Shown: positions 16,407 to 26,660, counted from the stretch's first letter. The stretch: DNA of 64,000 nucleotides from an uncultured Clostridia bacterium (GCA_904393115.1 CAJFMX010000014.1:1-64000); one strand, 5' to 3'. Numbers and translations: made by a program. The notes: generated by a model from the letters alone, not told the origin.

Positions 16407-17432
16407 TTATCTCACCTCTTCTGCCAGGGCCTTGGCGACCTTCACGATGTTCATGGAGATGGGGCACTTGGCCAGGCACCGGCCGCAGCCCACGCACCCG
16501 TACTCGCCCTCGTTGTTGGCGGGGAAGTAGACCAGCTTGTGCATGAAGCGCTGGCGGAACCGCTCCAGCTGCGTAAGGCGCGGGTTTCCGCTGGCCATCT
16601 TGGTAAAGTCGGAGTACATGCACGAGTCCCAGCAGCGGAAGCGCGTGATGCCGCTGCCCGTGTTGAAGTCGCGGATGTCGTAGCACTGGCAGGTCGGGCA
16701 GACGAAGGTGCAGGTGCCGCAGCCCAGGCACGCCTGGCTGAGCTCGCCCCACTTCTTGGAGTCGAAGAGCTTGAGCATGTTCTCGCCGTTAAAGCCGGTG
16801 AGGTTGAGCTCGTGCAGGGGCAGCTTCTTGGCGATGTCGCGGGTCTTCTCCTGCTGGGCGCGGACGGCCTCGTCCCCGCACTCGCTGGTCTTGTCCGCCA
16901 CGGCCGCAAGGAACTTCTCGCCCTTTTCGGTCAGCGCCTCGAGGTACAGGCTGTCGCCCTCGATCCAGCCGCGGGCGTCGCCCTCGGGGGCGGCGGGGTC
17001 GATGCCGAAGGTGGAGCAGAAGCAGGTCTCCTCCGGATGGGTGCAGGCCAGGGAAACGATCGTGCCGTGCTCGCGGCGGGACTTGTAGTAGGTGTCCACG
17101 GGCTCGGCCAGGAACACCTTGTCCAGGATCGTGAAGCTGCGGGCGTCGCAGCCGCGCACGCCGAAGACCACGAAGTCCTCGTGCTCGGTGCGGGGGTCGA
17201 TGACCTCGATCTCCTTGCCCTTGAGCTTAAAGTCCACCAGGTTTTCCGTCTGCGGGAAGAAGAAGTCCTTGGCGCTGCGCACGGTGTTGAGCGCCTGGGT
17301 CATCTCCATCCCCTCGTGCCAGCGCTGGAAGCGCGCCTGGCCGGAGGAATCGTCCGCAGGGATGTAGAGCGCCTCCTTCTCCGCGATGGCCTGAAAGAGG
17401 GCGCTGAGCTGGTCAATGGGGAGCTTGCGCAT
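16407..17432 (-). CDS. 4Fe-4S dicluster electron-transfer protein (FlxB / AsrA type)
   Basis: A 341-residue protein. Its C-terminal part carries two ferredoxin motifs, CLGCGTCTFVCP and CVGCGRCLAKCP. The N-terminal 230 residues resemble sulfhydrogenase beta / anaerobic sulfite reductase A, including the FGVRGCDARSF region. The start ATG (17432) shares one base with the stop of the previous gene (TGATG) and has GGGAGGG upstream. It presumably carries electrons between the flavin subunit and the MvhD/Hdr side. Confidence 0.8.
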   Translation of the reverse strand: MRKLPIDQLSALFQAIAEKEALYIPADDSSGQARFQRWHEGMEMTQALNTVRSAKDFFFPQTENLVDFKLKGKEIEVIDPRTEHEDFVVFGVRGCDARSFTILDKVFLAEPVDTYYKSRREHGTIVSLACTHPEETCFCSTFGIDPAAPEGDARGWIEGDSLYLEALTEKGEKFLAAVADKTSECGDEAVRAQQEKTRDIAKKLPLHELNLTGFNGENMLKLFDSKKWGELSQACLGCGTCTFVCPTCQCYDIRDFNTGSGITRFRCWDSCMYSDFTKMASGNPRLTQLERFRQRFMHKLVYFPANNEGEYGCVGCGRCLAKCPISMNIVKVAKALAEEVR

Positions 17433-18406
17433 CACTTTTTCCCTCCCTTGCCATAGACGATGCTGGGCTCGACGTCGCCCGGGTCGTAGTTCGTCAGCGG
17501 CGCGCGGGTGGTCGTGTCCTCGCCCGCCTGATACTCGCCGTAGAAGGTGTCGATGTCCTTGATGAACTTGCGGTTGAGCAGGTGCAGGGGGATGTTCTGC
17601 GGGCAAACGCGCGAGCACTCGCCGCAGTCCGTGCAGCGGCCGGCGACGTGGAAGGCGCGGATGATGTGGAACATGTTCTCCTCGAAGCTGTCGGCCGCGG
17701 CCTTCTGCGCGATGCCGGAGGCGTCGTTGTCAAAGACGCACTTCTCGCACGAGCAGGCGGGGCAGACGTTGCGGCAGGCGTTGCAGCGGATGCAGCGGGA
17801 GAGCTCGCCGCGCCAGAACTCGAAGCGCTCGTCCGGCGTCATCTTCTCGATCTTTTCGACCATGTCGAAGCGGTGGGAGTCGAGGACCTCGCCCTCCGGC
17901 CCCAGCAGCTCGTCATAGACCATGTGCTTTTTGCTCTTGCAGGAAAGACAGCGCTCGGGCAGGGCGTCGGCCTTTGCGAGGGTCTTTTCGCCGTAGAGGG
18001 TGTCCACGACGAAGCTGTCGCCCTCGGTGCGGATGCCGAGGATGCCCTTTACGCCCTTGGCCTTGAGCGTCTCGCCGTCGGTCTTGCCCTCGCAGGGCAC
18101 GCCCACGACGTAGACGTTGTCGCGCAGGATGCGGTGCTCCTTGAGGAGCTGGTTGAAGCTATAGGTGTCGCAGGGCTTGAGGAAGGCGAGGATCTTTCCC
18201 TCCTTGCGGGACTCCTTGATCAGGTACTTGGAGAGGTTGTTGCCGCAGAAGTCGTTGTAGACGAAGTCCTTCTCCAGCTCCTCGACGCTCGTAAAGACGG
18301 CCGGGGTGATGTCGTAGACGAACTCGCCCGTCTTCCATCCGAGAACCCGATTGACGGCGCCGCTGCCAAGGAGTTCCTTGGCCTTGGCAATCATCATTTC
18401 TTGCAT
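17432..18406 (-). CDS. 4Fe-4S protein, FrhB/FlxC-like
   Basis: A 324-residue protein with a coenzyme-F420-hydrogenase-beta-like N-terminal region (KPCDTYSFNQLLKEHRIL near 75) and CLSCKSKK near 150. Two ferredoxin motifs follow: CIRCNACRNVCPACSC (about 212-227) and CTDCGECSRVCP (about 265-276). In Desulfovibrio FlxABCD-HdrABC a comparable second Fe-S subunit is present. The ATG at 18406 has GGAGG and lies inside the end of the MvhD-like gene (13-bp overlap), so it is translationally coupled. Confidence 0.78.
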   Translation of the reverse strand: MQEMMIAKAKELLGSGAVNRVLGWKTGEFVYDITPAVFTSVEELEKDFVYNDFCGNNLSKYLIKESRKEGKILAFLKPCDTYSFNQLLKEHRILRDNVYVVGVPCEGKTDGETLKAKGVKGILGIRTEGDSFVVDTLYGEKTLAKADALPERCLSCKSKKHMVYDELLGPEGEVLDSHRFDMVEKIEKMTPDERFEFWRGELSRCIRCNACRNVCPACSCEKCVFDNDASGIAQKAAADSFEENMFHIIRAFHVAGRCTDCGECSRVCPQNIPLHLLNRKFIKDIDTFYGEYQAGEDTTTRAPLTNYDPGDVEPSIVYGKGGKK

Positions 18407-18831
18407 CTCAGATCCTCCAATCTCTTGTTCTCGCCAAGCTTGGTCACGGCCTCCACGAACTCGTTCATGGTCTGGGCGAACTTGGCGCCCTCGGCGGCGG
18501 AGACCCACTCCACGCGCGTGCGCTCCTTCTCAATGCCCAGGTAGTCCAGCATCGAGAACAGCAGCGTCATGCGCCGGCGGGCGTAGTAGTTGCCGGTGGT
18601 GTAGTGACAGTCGCCCGGGTGGCAGCCGCAGAGGATGACGCCGTCCGCCCCGCGCTGGAAGGCGCGCAGGATGAACATGGGGTTCACGCGGCAGGAGCAG
18701 GGCACGCGGATGATCTTGACATCCGCGGGATAGTTCAGGCGGTTGGTGCCCGCCAGGTCCGCGCCCGCGTAGGAGCACCAGTTGCAGCAAAAGGCAACGA
18801 TTTTGGGTTTGAACGTCTTTACATCTTGCAT
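18394..18831 (-). CDS. MvhD/FlxD-like hydrogenase iron-sulfur subunit
   Basis: This 145-residue protein belongs to the MvhD/FlpD family, the adaptor that hands electrons to HdrA. Cysteines at 15, 16 and 19, at 45 and 47, and at 68, 70 and 75 reproduce the family pattern (CCNWCSY, PCSCR, CGCHPGDC). It overlaps hdrA by 13 bp and the next gene by 13 bp. This is the diagnostic gene linking an electron-input module to HdrABC. Confidence 0.9.
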   Translation of the reverse strand: MQDVKTFKPKIVAFCCNWCSYAGADLAGTNRLNYPADVKIIRVPCSCRVNPMFILRAFQRGADGVILCGCHPGDCHYTTGNYYARRRMTLLFSMLDYLGIEKERTRVEWVSAAEGAKFAQTMNEFVEAVTKLGENKRLEDLRCKK

Positions 18832-20816
18832 AGTGCGTCAACCTCCGCCATAATCTGGCTGTTCGAGAAGCCCTTGAGGTCCATCGCGCCGGAGGGGCAG
18901 GCGACCGTGCAGGCGCCGCAGCCCTGGCAGACCGCCTCGTTGACCACCGCGACGCGGCGGATGGCCGTGGTGCGGTCGGGCATGCGGAACTCCTTGTCCA
19001 CGTAGGAGATGGCGCCGTAGGGGCAGACCTTCTCGCAGGAGGAGCAGCCGTTGCACATCCACTCGTCCGGGTGCGCGATGCAGGGGTTGCCGGTCAGCTT
19101 GTCCTTGGCCAGCAGCCCGATGACCTTGGAGGCCGCGGCGCCCGCCTGGGCGACGGTGTCCGGGATGTCCTTGGGGCCCTGGCACGCGCCGGAGAGGAAG
19201 ATGCCCGCCGTCGGGCTCTCCACGGGGCGCAGCTTGGCGTGGGCTTCGGTGAAGAAGTCGTTGGTGTCCATGGAGGCGGTCAGCATCGTGGCCAGCGGCC
19301 GCGCGGACTTATCCGGCTCGATGGCCGCGGCGAGGACCACCATGTCGGCCTCGATGTGCAGCTGCTCGTTCGCCAGCAGGTCCGAGGCCTGCACGAGGAG
19401 CTTGCCGTCCGAGCGCGGCACGACCTTGCCGACCATGCCCTTGATGTAGTGCACGCCGTACTCCTCGACCGCGCGGCGGTAGAACTCGTCGTAGTTCTTG
19501 CCGGGGGAGCGCACGTCGATGTAGAAGACGTAGACGTCCGTATCGGGGTACTTTTCGCGGGTCAGCATCGCGTGCTTGGCCGTGTACATGCAGCAGATCT
19601 TGGAGCAGTAGCTCTTGCCCTTGCCCTCATTGGAGCAGCGGGAGCCCACGCACTGCACAAAGACGATGGTGTGCGGGTGCTTGCCGTCGGAGGGGCGCAG
19701 CAGCGTGCCGCCCGTGGGGCCGGCCGCGTTGGTCAGGCGCTCAAACTCCAGGGAGGAGACGACGTCCTTGCTCTGGGCGTAGGCGTACTCGTCGTAGTCG
19801 TCGAGCTTGATGGGGTTGTAGCCCGTGGCCACGACAATGGCGCCGTACTCGCGCTCGACGATCTCGTCCTTCTGCTTGTAGTCGATGGCGCCGGCGGAGC
19901 ACACCTTGGCGCACAGGCCGCACTTGCCGTTCTTGAGCATGTTGCAGTGGTCGGGATCGATGGTCGCGACCTTGGGCACGGCCTGCGCAAAGGGGATGTA
20001 GATGGCGCGGCGCGTATCCAGGCCGAGGTTGAACTCGTTGGGGATCTTCTTCATCGGGCACTTCTCGGTGCACTCGCCGCAGCCGGTGCACTTGACCGGA
20101 TCGACGTAGCGCGCCTTCTTCTTGATCTTGACGGTGAAGCTGCCGACAAAGCCCTTGACCTCTTCGACCTCGCTGTAGGCGAAGATGTTGATCTTCTCGT
20201 TCTGCGCGCAGTCGACCATCTTCGGGGTGAGGATGCAGGCCGCGCAGTCCAGGGTCGGGAAGGTCTTGTCGATCTGGGTCATCTTGCCGCCGATGGTGGG
20301 CTGCTTTTCGACGATGTCGACCTCAAAGCCCGCGTCGGCGATGTCCAGGGCGGTCTGGATGCCCGCGATGCCGCCGCCGATGACCAGCGCGCGCTTGGTC
20401 ACGGGGCTGGTGCCGGGGGTCAGCGGCGCGTTGAGCTGGACCTTGGCGATCGCCGCGCGGCCCAGGATGATGGCCTTTTCCGTGGCCTCAGCCTTGTCCT
20501 TGTGAATCCAGGAGCACTGCTCGCGGATGTTGGCGATCTCCAGCATGTAGGAGTTGAGGCCCGCGGCCGCGACGGTCTTGCGGAAGGTCGCCTCGTGCAT
20601 GCGGGGCGAGCAGGAGCAGATGACCACGCCCGTGAGCTGGTGCTCCTTGATGGCGTCCTTGATCAGGTTCTGACCGGACTCGGAGCACATGTACTGGTAG
20701 TTGGTGGAGAAGACGACGCCGGGCTCGTGGGCGAGCGCCTCGGAGACCGCGTTTACATCCACGGTGGCGGCAATATTGCTGCCGCACCAACATACAAATA
20801 CGCCAATTCTTTGCAT
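18819..20816 (-). CDS. hdrA: Heterodisulfide reductase subunit A-like flavoprotein
   Basis: A 665-residue protein matching the length of methanogen HdrA. The N-terminal domain contains CWCGSN. The thioredoxin-reductase-like FAD domain has GGGIAGIQTALDIADAG (about 148-164) and the HdrA-specific FPTLDCAACILTPK. Three ferredoxin-type motifs are visible: CTGCGECTEKCP, CNGCSSCEKVCP and CQGCGACTVACP. In studied complexes the HdrA flavin is the bifurcation site, splitting electrons between ferredoxin and a high-potential acceptor. It sits between hdrC and the MvhD-like gene in one operon. Confidence 0.93.
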   Translation of the reverse strand: MQRIGVFVCWCGSNIAATVDVNAVSEALAHEPGVVFSTNYQYMCSESGQNLIKDAIKEHQLTGVVICSCSPRMHEATFRKTVAAAGLNSYMLEIANIREQCSWIHKDKAEATEKAIILGRAAIAKVQLNAPLTPGTSPVTKRALVIGGGIAGIQTALDIADAGFEVDIVEKQPTIGGKMTQIDKTFPTLDCAACILTPKMVDCAQNEKINIFAYSEVEEVKGFVGSFTVKIKKKARYVDPVKCTGCGECTEKCPMKKIPNEFNLGLDTRRAIYIPFAQAVPKVATIDPDHCNMLKNGKCGLCAKVCSAGAIDYKQKDEIVEREYGAIVVATGYNPIKLDDYDEYAYAQSKDVVSSLEFERLTNAAGPTGGTLLRPSDGKHPHTIVFVQCVGSRCSNEGKGKSYCSKICCMYTAKHAMLTREKYPDTDVYVFYIDVRSPGKNYDEFYRRAVEEYGVHYIKGMVGKVVPRSDGKLLVQASDLLANEQLHIEADMVVLAAAIEPDKSARPLATMLTASMDTNDFFTEAHAKLRPVESPTAGIFLSGACQGPKDIPDTVAQAGAAASKVIGLLAKDKLTGNPCIAHPDEWMCNGCSSCEKVCPYGAISYVDKEFRMPDRTTAIRRVAVVNEAVCQGCGACTVACPSGAMDLKGFSNSQIMAEVDALCKM

Positions 20817-20828
20817 CTTGTCTCCTCC

Positions 20829-21212
20829 TTACTTGCTGTATTTGCGCATCGCGGTGACGATGGCCTGCTGGGGCAGGTCCTCGTCGAGCAGCGCGGGGAT
20901 GTCGTCCGGGGTCAGGTGGTTCATGCCCTGCTGGCGGATGACCTGCAGGCGCACGGCCTCCACGACCTTGGCGGGCTCCACGCCCCGCGGACAGCGCTCC
21001 ACACAAGCGTAGCAGGAGAGGCACTTGTAGATGGAGGGAGACTGCATCAGCTTGTCGATCTCGCCCTTTTCGACCATGTAGACGAACTGATGGGGATGGT
21101 ACTCCATCTCATCGTAGGAGGGGCAGGTCGCAGAGCACTTGCCGCATCTCATGCACTTGAGCACGTTGACGCCGCTGGTGCGCAGGATCTGCTCCTTGTC
21201 GAATTTGCTCAT
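20829..21212 (-). CDS. hdrC: Heterodisulfide reductase subunit C-like protein
   Basis: This 127-residue electron carrier has two [4Fe-4S] motifs, Cys20/23/26/30 and Cys64/67/70/74, typical of HdrC. The ATG at 21212 follows AAGGAGAG at a good distance. It is placed between hdrB and hdrA with gaps of 12-16 bp. It should connect HdrA with HdrB. No membrane helix is present, so the complex is soluble. Confidence 0.9.
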   Translation of the reverse strand: MSKFDKEQILRTSGVNVLKCMRCGKCSATCPSYDEMEYHPHQFVYMVEKGEIDKLMQSPSIYKCLSCYACVERCPRGVEPAKVVEAVRLQVIRQQGMNHLTPDDIPALLDEDLPQQAIVTAMRKYSK

Positions 21213-21228
21213 CTTGGCTCTCCTTCCT

Positions 21229-22017
21229 TTATTCCTTGACGCCCAGCGCCTCGGCCAGCAGCTCGGTGAAGTAATAGACCGGCAGGCGGCCATCGGCCGG
21301 CGTGTTCTTCTTGAGGTTGTACTCGCACAGGGGACATGCGGTGATCATCATCTCCGCGCCCTGGTCGGCGGCGTTCTCCATGACCGCGGCGCTCTTCTTC
21401 TGCGCGATGGCGCGGTCCTCCAGGACCGCATACCCGCCGCAGCACTCGTTGCGGTTGGCGTAGAGCACGGGCTCGGCGCCGATGGCGCGCAGGAAGTCCT
21501 CGATGATGGTGGGGTTCTCGGGGTTGTCCATCTGCATGACCTTGCTCGGGCGCAGCAGCAGGCAGCCGTAGTAGGCGGCGACCTTCTTGCCCGTCAGGGG
21601 CTTTACGACCGCCTTCTTGAGGTTGTCAAAGCCCACGACGTCGCGCAGCAGCTCCAGATAGTGGATGACGCGCGTCTCGCCCTTGTAGGGCTTCTCCAGC
21701 TGCATGTAGTTGTTGGCATGCTCGGAGAACTCCTCGTCGTGCGCCATGGCGTCGTTGGCCTGCTTGAGCACGTTGTGGCAGGCGGAACAGAGGGTGACAA
21801 GGTCCTGGCCCTGCTCCTTTGCGCCGTTGAGCGCGCGCACGGCGGCCAGCTTGCTTGCGATTTCATCCTTGCCCATGGAGAAGGCGCCGCCGCAGCACTG
21901 CCACTCGCTCAGCTCCTCCAGGTGAATGCCCAGCTTTTCCGCGGAAAGGCGGGCGTAGCGATCCAGGTCCTGCGCCTTGTTCTTCAGCGTGCAGCCGGGA
22001 TAGTAACTAAAGTTCAT
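21229..22017 (-). CDS. hdrB: Heterodisulfide reductase subunit B-like protein
   Basis: This 262-residue protein has two complete CCG domains: Cys9, Cys41, Cys42, Cys77, Cys80 and Cys152, Cys192, Cys193, Cys228, Cys231. In HdrB these ten cysteines hold two non-cubane [4Fe-4S] clusters that reduce a disulfide. Since clostridia do not use CoM/CoB, the acceptor is unknown. In this operon electrons could pass on to the fumarate reductase pair or to a small thiol protein. It is the first Hdr gene after fumC, 32 bp downstream. Confidence 0.9.
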   Translation of the reverse strand: MNFSYYPGCTLKNKAQDLDRYARLSAEKLGIHLEELSEWQCCGGAFSMGKDEIASKLAAVRALNGAKEQGQDLVTLCSACHNVLKQANDAMAHDEEFSEHANNYMQLEKPYKGETRVIHYLELLRDVVGFDNLKKAVVKPLTGKKVAAYYGCLLLRPSKVMQMDNPENPTIIEDFLRAIGAEPVLYANRNECCGGYAVLEDRAIAQKKSAAVMENAADQGAEMMITACPLCEYNLKKNTPADGRLPVYYFTELLAEALGVKE

Positions 22018-22049
22018 AGCTTTCCCTTCCCTTGATTTCGGTTCAGTGG

Positions 22050-23429
<1,380 letters not shown>

Positions 23430-23463
23430 TTCTCTTCACTCTCTTTATCGCAAAATTTCACAG

Positions 23464-23497
23464 GCATTCCCGGCGGCTGTGCGGCCGCCGGGAATGC
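23464..23497 (-). terminator. Hairpin between mdh and fumC
   Basis: A 14-bp perfect stem (23464-23477 with 23484-23497) with a 6-nt loop. In the direction of mdh to fumC the sequence after the stem is not a clean T run, so it may be a partial terminator or processing signal setting the mdh:fumC ratio. T6 follows only on the opposite strand. Confidence 0.6.
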
Positions 23498-23513
23498 GCT
23501 TTTTTGATCCGAA

Positions 23514-24461
23514 TCAGAGCTTGATGCCCGCGATGACGGCCTTGAGGCTGTCGGCGCTCTTGTGCAGGAGCGCGGTCTCCTCCTCCGTCAGCGGCGCGAT
23601 GACCTTGCTGGCCAGGCCGTCCGGGCCGACGAGGGACAGGGTGCTCAGGCACACGTCGTCGATGCCGTACTCGCCGTGCATCATGCTGGAGACGGTCATG
23701 GCCGTATCCGCGCCGGAGAAGACGCACTTGCAGATGTGGCAGACCGAGACCGCGACCGCGTAGAAGGTCGCGCCCTTGCGCTCGATGATCTTGCCGCCGG
23801 ACTTGCGGATGTAGGTCTCCACCTCGGAGTGCACGAGCTTGGGCTCCACAAAGTCGGTGTTGGTCAGGCTCTGGGAGTACTTGTCGATGGCGATGTTGGA
23901 AACCGTGGCCATGGACCAGGGCACAAACGAGGTGTCGCCGTGCTCGCCGAAGACGTAGGCGTGCACGTTCTGCTGGTTGATGTTGTAGTACTCCGCGATG
24001 CGGGCGCGCAGGCGCGCGGTGTCCAGGATCGTGCCCGAGCCGATGACCTGCTTCTCCGGCAGGCCGGAGACCTTGGTGAAGACATACGTCAGGATGTCAA
24101 CCGGGTTGGCCACGATGATGTAGACCGCGTTGGGCGCGTGCTTGACGATCTGCGGGATGATGGACTTGGTGATGTCGACATTGACCTGCGCCAGCTCCAG
24201 GCGGGTCTGTCCGGGCTTGCGCGCGATGCCGGAGGTCAGGATGACGATGTCGGAATCCTGCGCGTCCTGGTATCCGCCCGCGTAGATCGAGACGGGGGGA
24301 CAGAAGGGAACGCCCTGGCGGATGTCCAGCGCCTCGCCCATGGCCTTCGCTTCATTGATGTCGATCATGACGATCTCCGTGGCGATGCCGTTGACCGCCA
24401 TGGTGTAGGCGATGGTGGAACCTACGCTGCCTGCTCCGATGATCGTAACTTTCTTACCCAT
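23514..24461 (-). CDS. mdh: Malate dehydrogenase of the LDH-like family
   Basis: A 315-residue NAD-dependent 2-hydroxyacid dehydrogenase with GAGSVGST at 10-17 and Asp34 selecting NAD. The catalytic residues Asp147, Arg150 and His174 (GEHGD) are present. General similarity is to L-lactate dehydrogenases. However, the specificity loop reads IARKPGQTR, placing Arg81 and Arg87 exactly where malate dehydrogenases have their substrate arginines; lactate dehydrogenases have Gln at the Arg81 position. With fumC and frdA downstream, oxaloacetate reduction to malate is the sensible role. The ATG at 24461 has GGAGG upstream and overlaps the end of rex by 8 bp. Confidence 0.82.
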   Translation of the reverse strand: MGKKVTIIGAGSVGSTIAYTMAVNGIATEIVMIDINEAKAMGEALDIRQGVPFCPPVSIYAGGYQDAQDSDIVILTSGIARKPGQTRLELAQVNVDITKSIIPQIVKHAPNAVYIIVANPVDILTYVFTKVSGLPEKQVIGSGTILDTARLRARIAEYYNINQQNVHAYVFGEHGDTSFVPWSMATVSNIAIDKYSQSLTNTDFVEPKLVHSEVETYIRKSGGKIIERKGATFYAVAVSVCHICKCVFSGADTAMTVSSMMHGEYGIDDVCLSTLSLVGPDGLASKVIAPLTEEETALLHKSADSLKAVIAGIKL

Positions 24462-25173
24462 GTCTGCTTCCTCCATTTTTCGTCTTTTCGTCTGCAATCC
24501 GCGGCCGCGCGCCGCGGGGTTGAACGGACCCGTTTTCCGCCGGCCTTTCCGCCTGCTTGAGATGGTAGGACAAAAGGGCCAGGGAGCTTGCCATGTTCTC
24601 GCGCTGGACCAGCACGCCCTCCGGCGCCGTAAGGTGCACCGGCGCAAAGTTCCAGACCGCGCGCACGCCGCCCTCGACCAGGGCGTTTAAGCACCCCTGC
24701 GCCGCCGAGGCCGGCACCGTGAGGATGCCGATCTGGATCTTCTCCTTCTGGCAGAAGGCGGGCAGGGCCTGGATGTCCAGCACGGGCCGGCCGTCCACGG
24801 CCGAGCCGATGAGCGCGCTCTTGTTGTCAAACGCGGCTACGATGTTCAGCCCATAGTCGGCAAATCCGCCGTAGGAAAGGAGCGCAAGGCCCAGATTCCC
24901 CACCCCGATGAGCACGGCGCGGTTGCGCGTGCCGTATCCGAGAAAGTGCTCCAGATCGCGCATGAGGTCGGCAATCAGGTACCCGACCTTCGGTTTCCCC
25001 GCATCGCTTACGGTTGCAAGGTCCTTGCGCACCTGAACCTCGCCCAGGCCAAGCGCCGAGGCGATGGCCGCCGCGGAGATGGCCGCGCCCTCTTCCTGCG
25101 GAAGGGTCCGCAGGTAGGATAGGTACGTGGGCAGGCGCTGCAGAGTGAGCTTGGAGATGCCGCCCGTTTCCAT
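24454..25173 (-). CDS. rex: Redox-sensing transcriptional repressor Rex
   Basis: A 239-residue protein. The N-terminal winged helix (about 1-85) contains GEVQVRKDLATVSDAGKPKVGY, and a Rossmann domain with IGVGNLGLALLSY starts near 92 and ends with the domain-swapped helix. Rex senses the NADH/NAD ratio and represses fermentation genes when NAD is high. The C-terminus is about 25 residues longer than usual and its coding end overlaps mdh. It heads the mdh-fumC-hdr-frd cluster, making it the likely regulator, although I found no clear TTGTGA-type operator. Confidence 0.94.
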   Translation of the reverse strand: METGGISKLTLQRLPTYLSYLRTLPQEEGAAISAAAIASALGLGEVQVRKDLATVSDAGKPKVGYLIADLMRDLEHFLGYGTRNRAVLIGVGNLGLALLSYGGFADYGLNIVAAFDNKSALIGSAVDGRPVLDIQALPAFCQKEKIQIGILTVPASAAQGCLNALVEGGVRAVWNFAPVHLTAPEGVLVQRENMASSLALLSYHLKQAERPAENGSVQPRGARPRIADEKTKNGGSRHG

Positions 25174-25220
25174 GATCGCTCTCCTTTCTTTTGCCGGTTT
25201 TGCGGATATTTCCCAGCATT

Positions 25221-25249
25221 ATCTTACCATATTCGACCGGGCCTGTAAA
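25221..25249 (-). promoter_or_regulatory. Promoter of rex-mdh
   Basis: On the minus strand TTTACA (25244-25249), a 17-bp spacer and TAAGAT (25221-25226). The 410-bp gap 25174-25583 holds this promoter, the inverted repeat at 25279-25300 and a promoter for the peptidase gene. Confidence 0.65.
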
Positions 25250-25278
25250 TGCGGAAACGCCTTCTTTGTCCTGCGTTT

Positions 25279-25300
25279 TATCGATATAAAAATATCGATA
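25279..25300. repeat. Perfect inverted repeat upstream of rex
   Basis: TATCGATAT (25279-25287), AAAA, ATATCGATA (25292-25300): 9-bp arms and a 4-bp spacer, 30 bp upstream of the rex -35 element in otherwise GC-rich DNA. It looks like a protein binding site. It does not match the Rex consensus. Confidence 0.6.
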
Positions 25301-25508
25301 TTGGGCAAAGAAAATGACTCTTCCGCCCCGCATGGGGGCCCGATCAAGTCCGTTACTACTATAACACAACCGCGGCTGCATGAAAAGGGGGATCTTCACA
25401 AAAAGCGTCAATCTTCTCGAAAAGTTTACACCAAATCCGACATTTTTTGTATGGATTCTCAGCCTTTTCCACGCCGCGCACGCGGTTTGCTGGAAAAACG
25501 GGAAGGGG

Positions 25509-25537
25509 ATGACATTTTGCGCGCGCCGTGCTAGACT
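25509..25537 (+). promoter_or_regulatory. Promoter of the Xaa-Pro peptidase gene
   Basis: ATGACA (25509-25514), a 17-bp spacer and TAGACT (25532-25537), about 45 bp before the start codon. Confidence 0.5.
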
Positions 25538-25583
25538 GTCTAAAAGAACCCGCAAAAAAACACACCGCAGGAGGCCTTTGCAC

Positions 25584-26660
25584 ATGAACAGATTGCAGAA
25601 GATCGCGCAGCTCGTCCGGTCCATGGATCTGGACGCGCTGCTGCTGACGCACGAGGAAAACATGCAGTACGCGACGCTCTTTCCCCACCTGGAGGGGATG
25701 GTGCTCGTACTGCGCAGCGGGGAGGGCGTCTGCTTTACGGACTCCCGCTACATCGAGAACGCCACGCTCGTCATGGCGCCGCAGGGCTACCGCGTCATCG
25801 AGCCCGCGGGCTCCTATCCGACGGTGGGAACCATCCGGGACTTTGTCGCCGAGGCCGGCATCCGCACCCTGGGCTACGAGGACGAGAAGATGACGGTCGC
25901 GCAGTTCGAGGCCTACCGCGCGGCGCTGCCGTGCGAGATGGCGCCGCTGGGGGGCGCGCTCTCGCGCCTGCGCCAGGTCAAGGAGGACCGCGAGATCGAG
26001 TGGCTGCGCCGGGCGCAGGCCATCGCGGAGAAGGCGCTTTCCGACCTCCTGCCGGACATCCGCCCCGGCGCCTACGAGGACGAGCTCGCGGCCAAGCTGA
26101 CGTACCTGATGAACCTGGGCGGGTCGGAGGGGGCGGGGCTTCCGATCTTCGTCTCCGGCAAGAAGAGCTCCATGCCGCACGGCCGCCCCTCGCACAAGGC
26201 CATCGAGCCGGGCGACTTTGTCACCATCGACATGGGCGCCGTCGTCAACGGCTACATGTCGGACATGACGCGCACCTTTGCCGTGGGCCACGCCACGGAC
26301 GAGATGCGCGCGGTCTACGCAACGGTGCTCGAGGCGCAGGCCGCCGGCCTTGCGGCCTTTGCCGAGGGCATGCGCGGCTGCGACGTGGACAAGGCGGCCC
26401 GCGACGTCATCGAGGCCGCGGGCTACGGCGCGTACTTCGGCCACGGCCTGGGCCACAGCCTGGGCCTGAACATCCACGAGGACCCGCGCGCCAGCCGCAC
26501 CTACACGGGGACCTTCCCGGCGCGCAGCATCGTGACCATCGAGCCGGGCATCTACCTGCCCGGCCGGTTCGGCGTGCGCATCGAGGACATGGTCTGGCTC
26601 GCCCCGGACGGCAAGGAGAACCTGACGCACTTCCCCAAGGAGCTGACGGTCCTGGGCTAG
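25584..26660 (+). CDS. Xaa-Pro aminopeptidase (M24 family)
   Basis: A 358-residue cytosolic metallopeptidase removing residues next to proline. The N-terminal creatinase-like domain (about 1-125) is followed by the pita-bread catalytic domain. The metal ligands are visible in order: VTIDMGAVVNGYMSDMTRTF (two Asp), GHGLGHSLGLNIHE (His), TIEPGIY (Glu) and GVRIEDM (Glu). The ATG at 25584 has AGGAGG upstream. It is followed after 39 bp by an oxidoreductase gene that may be co-transcribed. Confidence 0.92.
   Translation: MNRLQKIAQLVRSMDLDALLLTHEENMQYATLFPHLEGMVLVLRSGEGVCFTDSRYIENATLVMAPQGYRVIEPAGSYPTVGTIRDFVAEAGIRTLGYEDEKMTVAQFEAYRAALPCEMAPLGGALSRLRQVKEDREIEWLRRAQAIAEKALSDLLPDIRPGAYEDELAAKLTYLMNLGGSEGAGLPIFVSGKKSSMPHGRPSHKAIEPGDFVTIDMGAVVNGYMSDMTRTFAVGHATDEMRAVYATVLEAQAAGLAAFAEGMRGCDVDKAARDVIEAAGYGAYFGHGLGHSLGLNIHEDPRASRTYTGTFPARSIVTIEPGIYLPGRFGVRIEDMVWLAPDGKENLTHFPKELTVLG

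Noticed and set aside
23440-23460. TGTGAAA half-site resembling a Rex operator upstream of fumC
   Set aside because: Only the left half matches the TTGTGAA-N-TTCACAA type consensus; the other half is absent.
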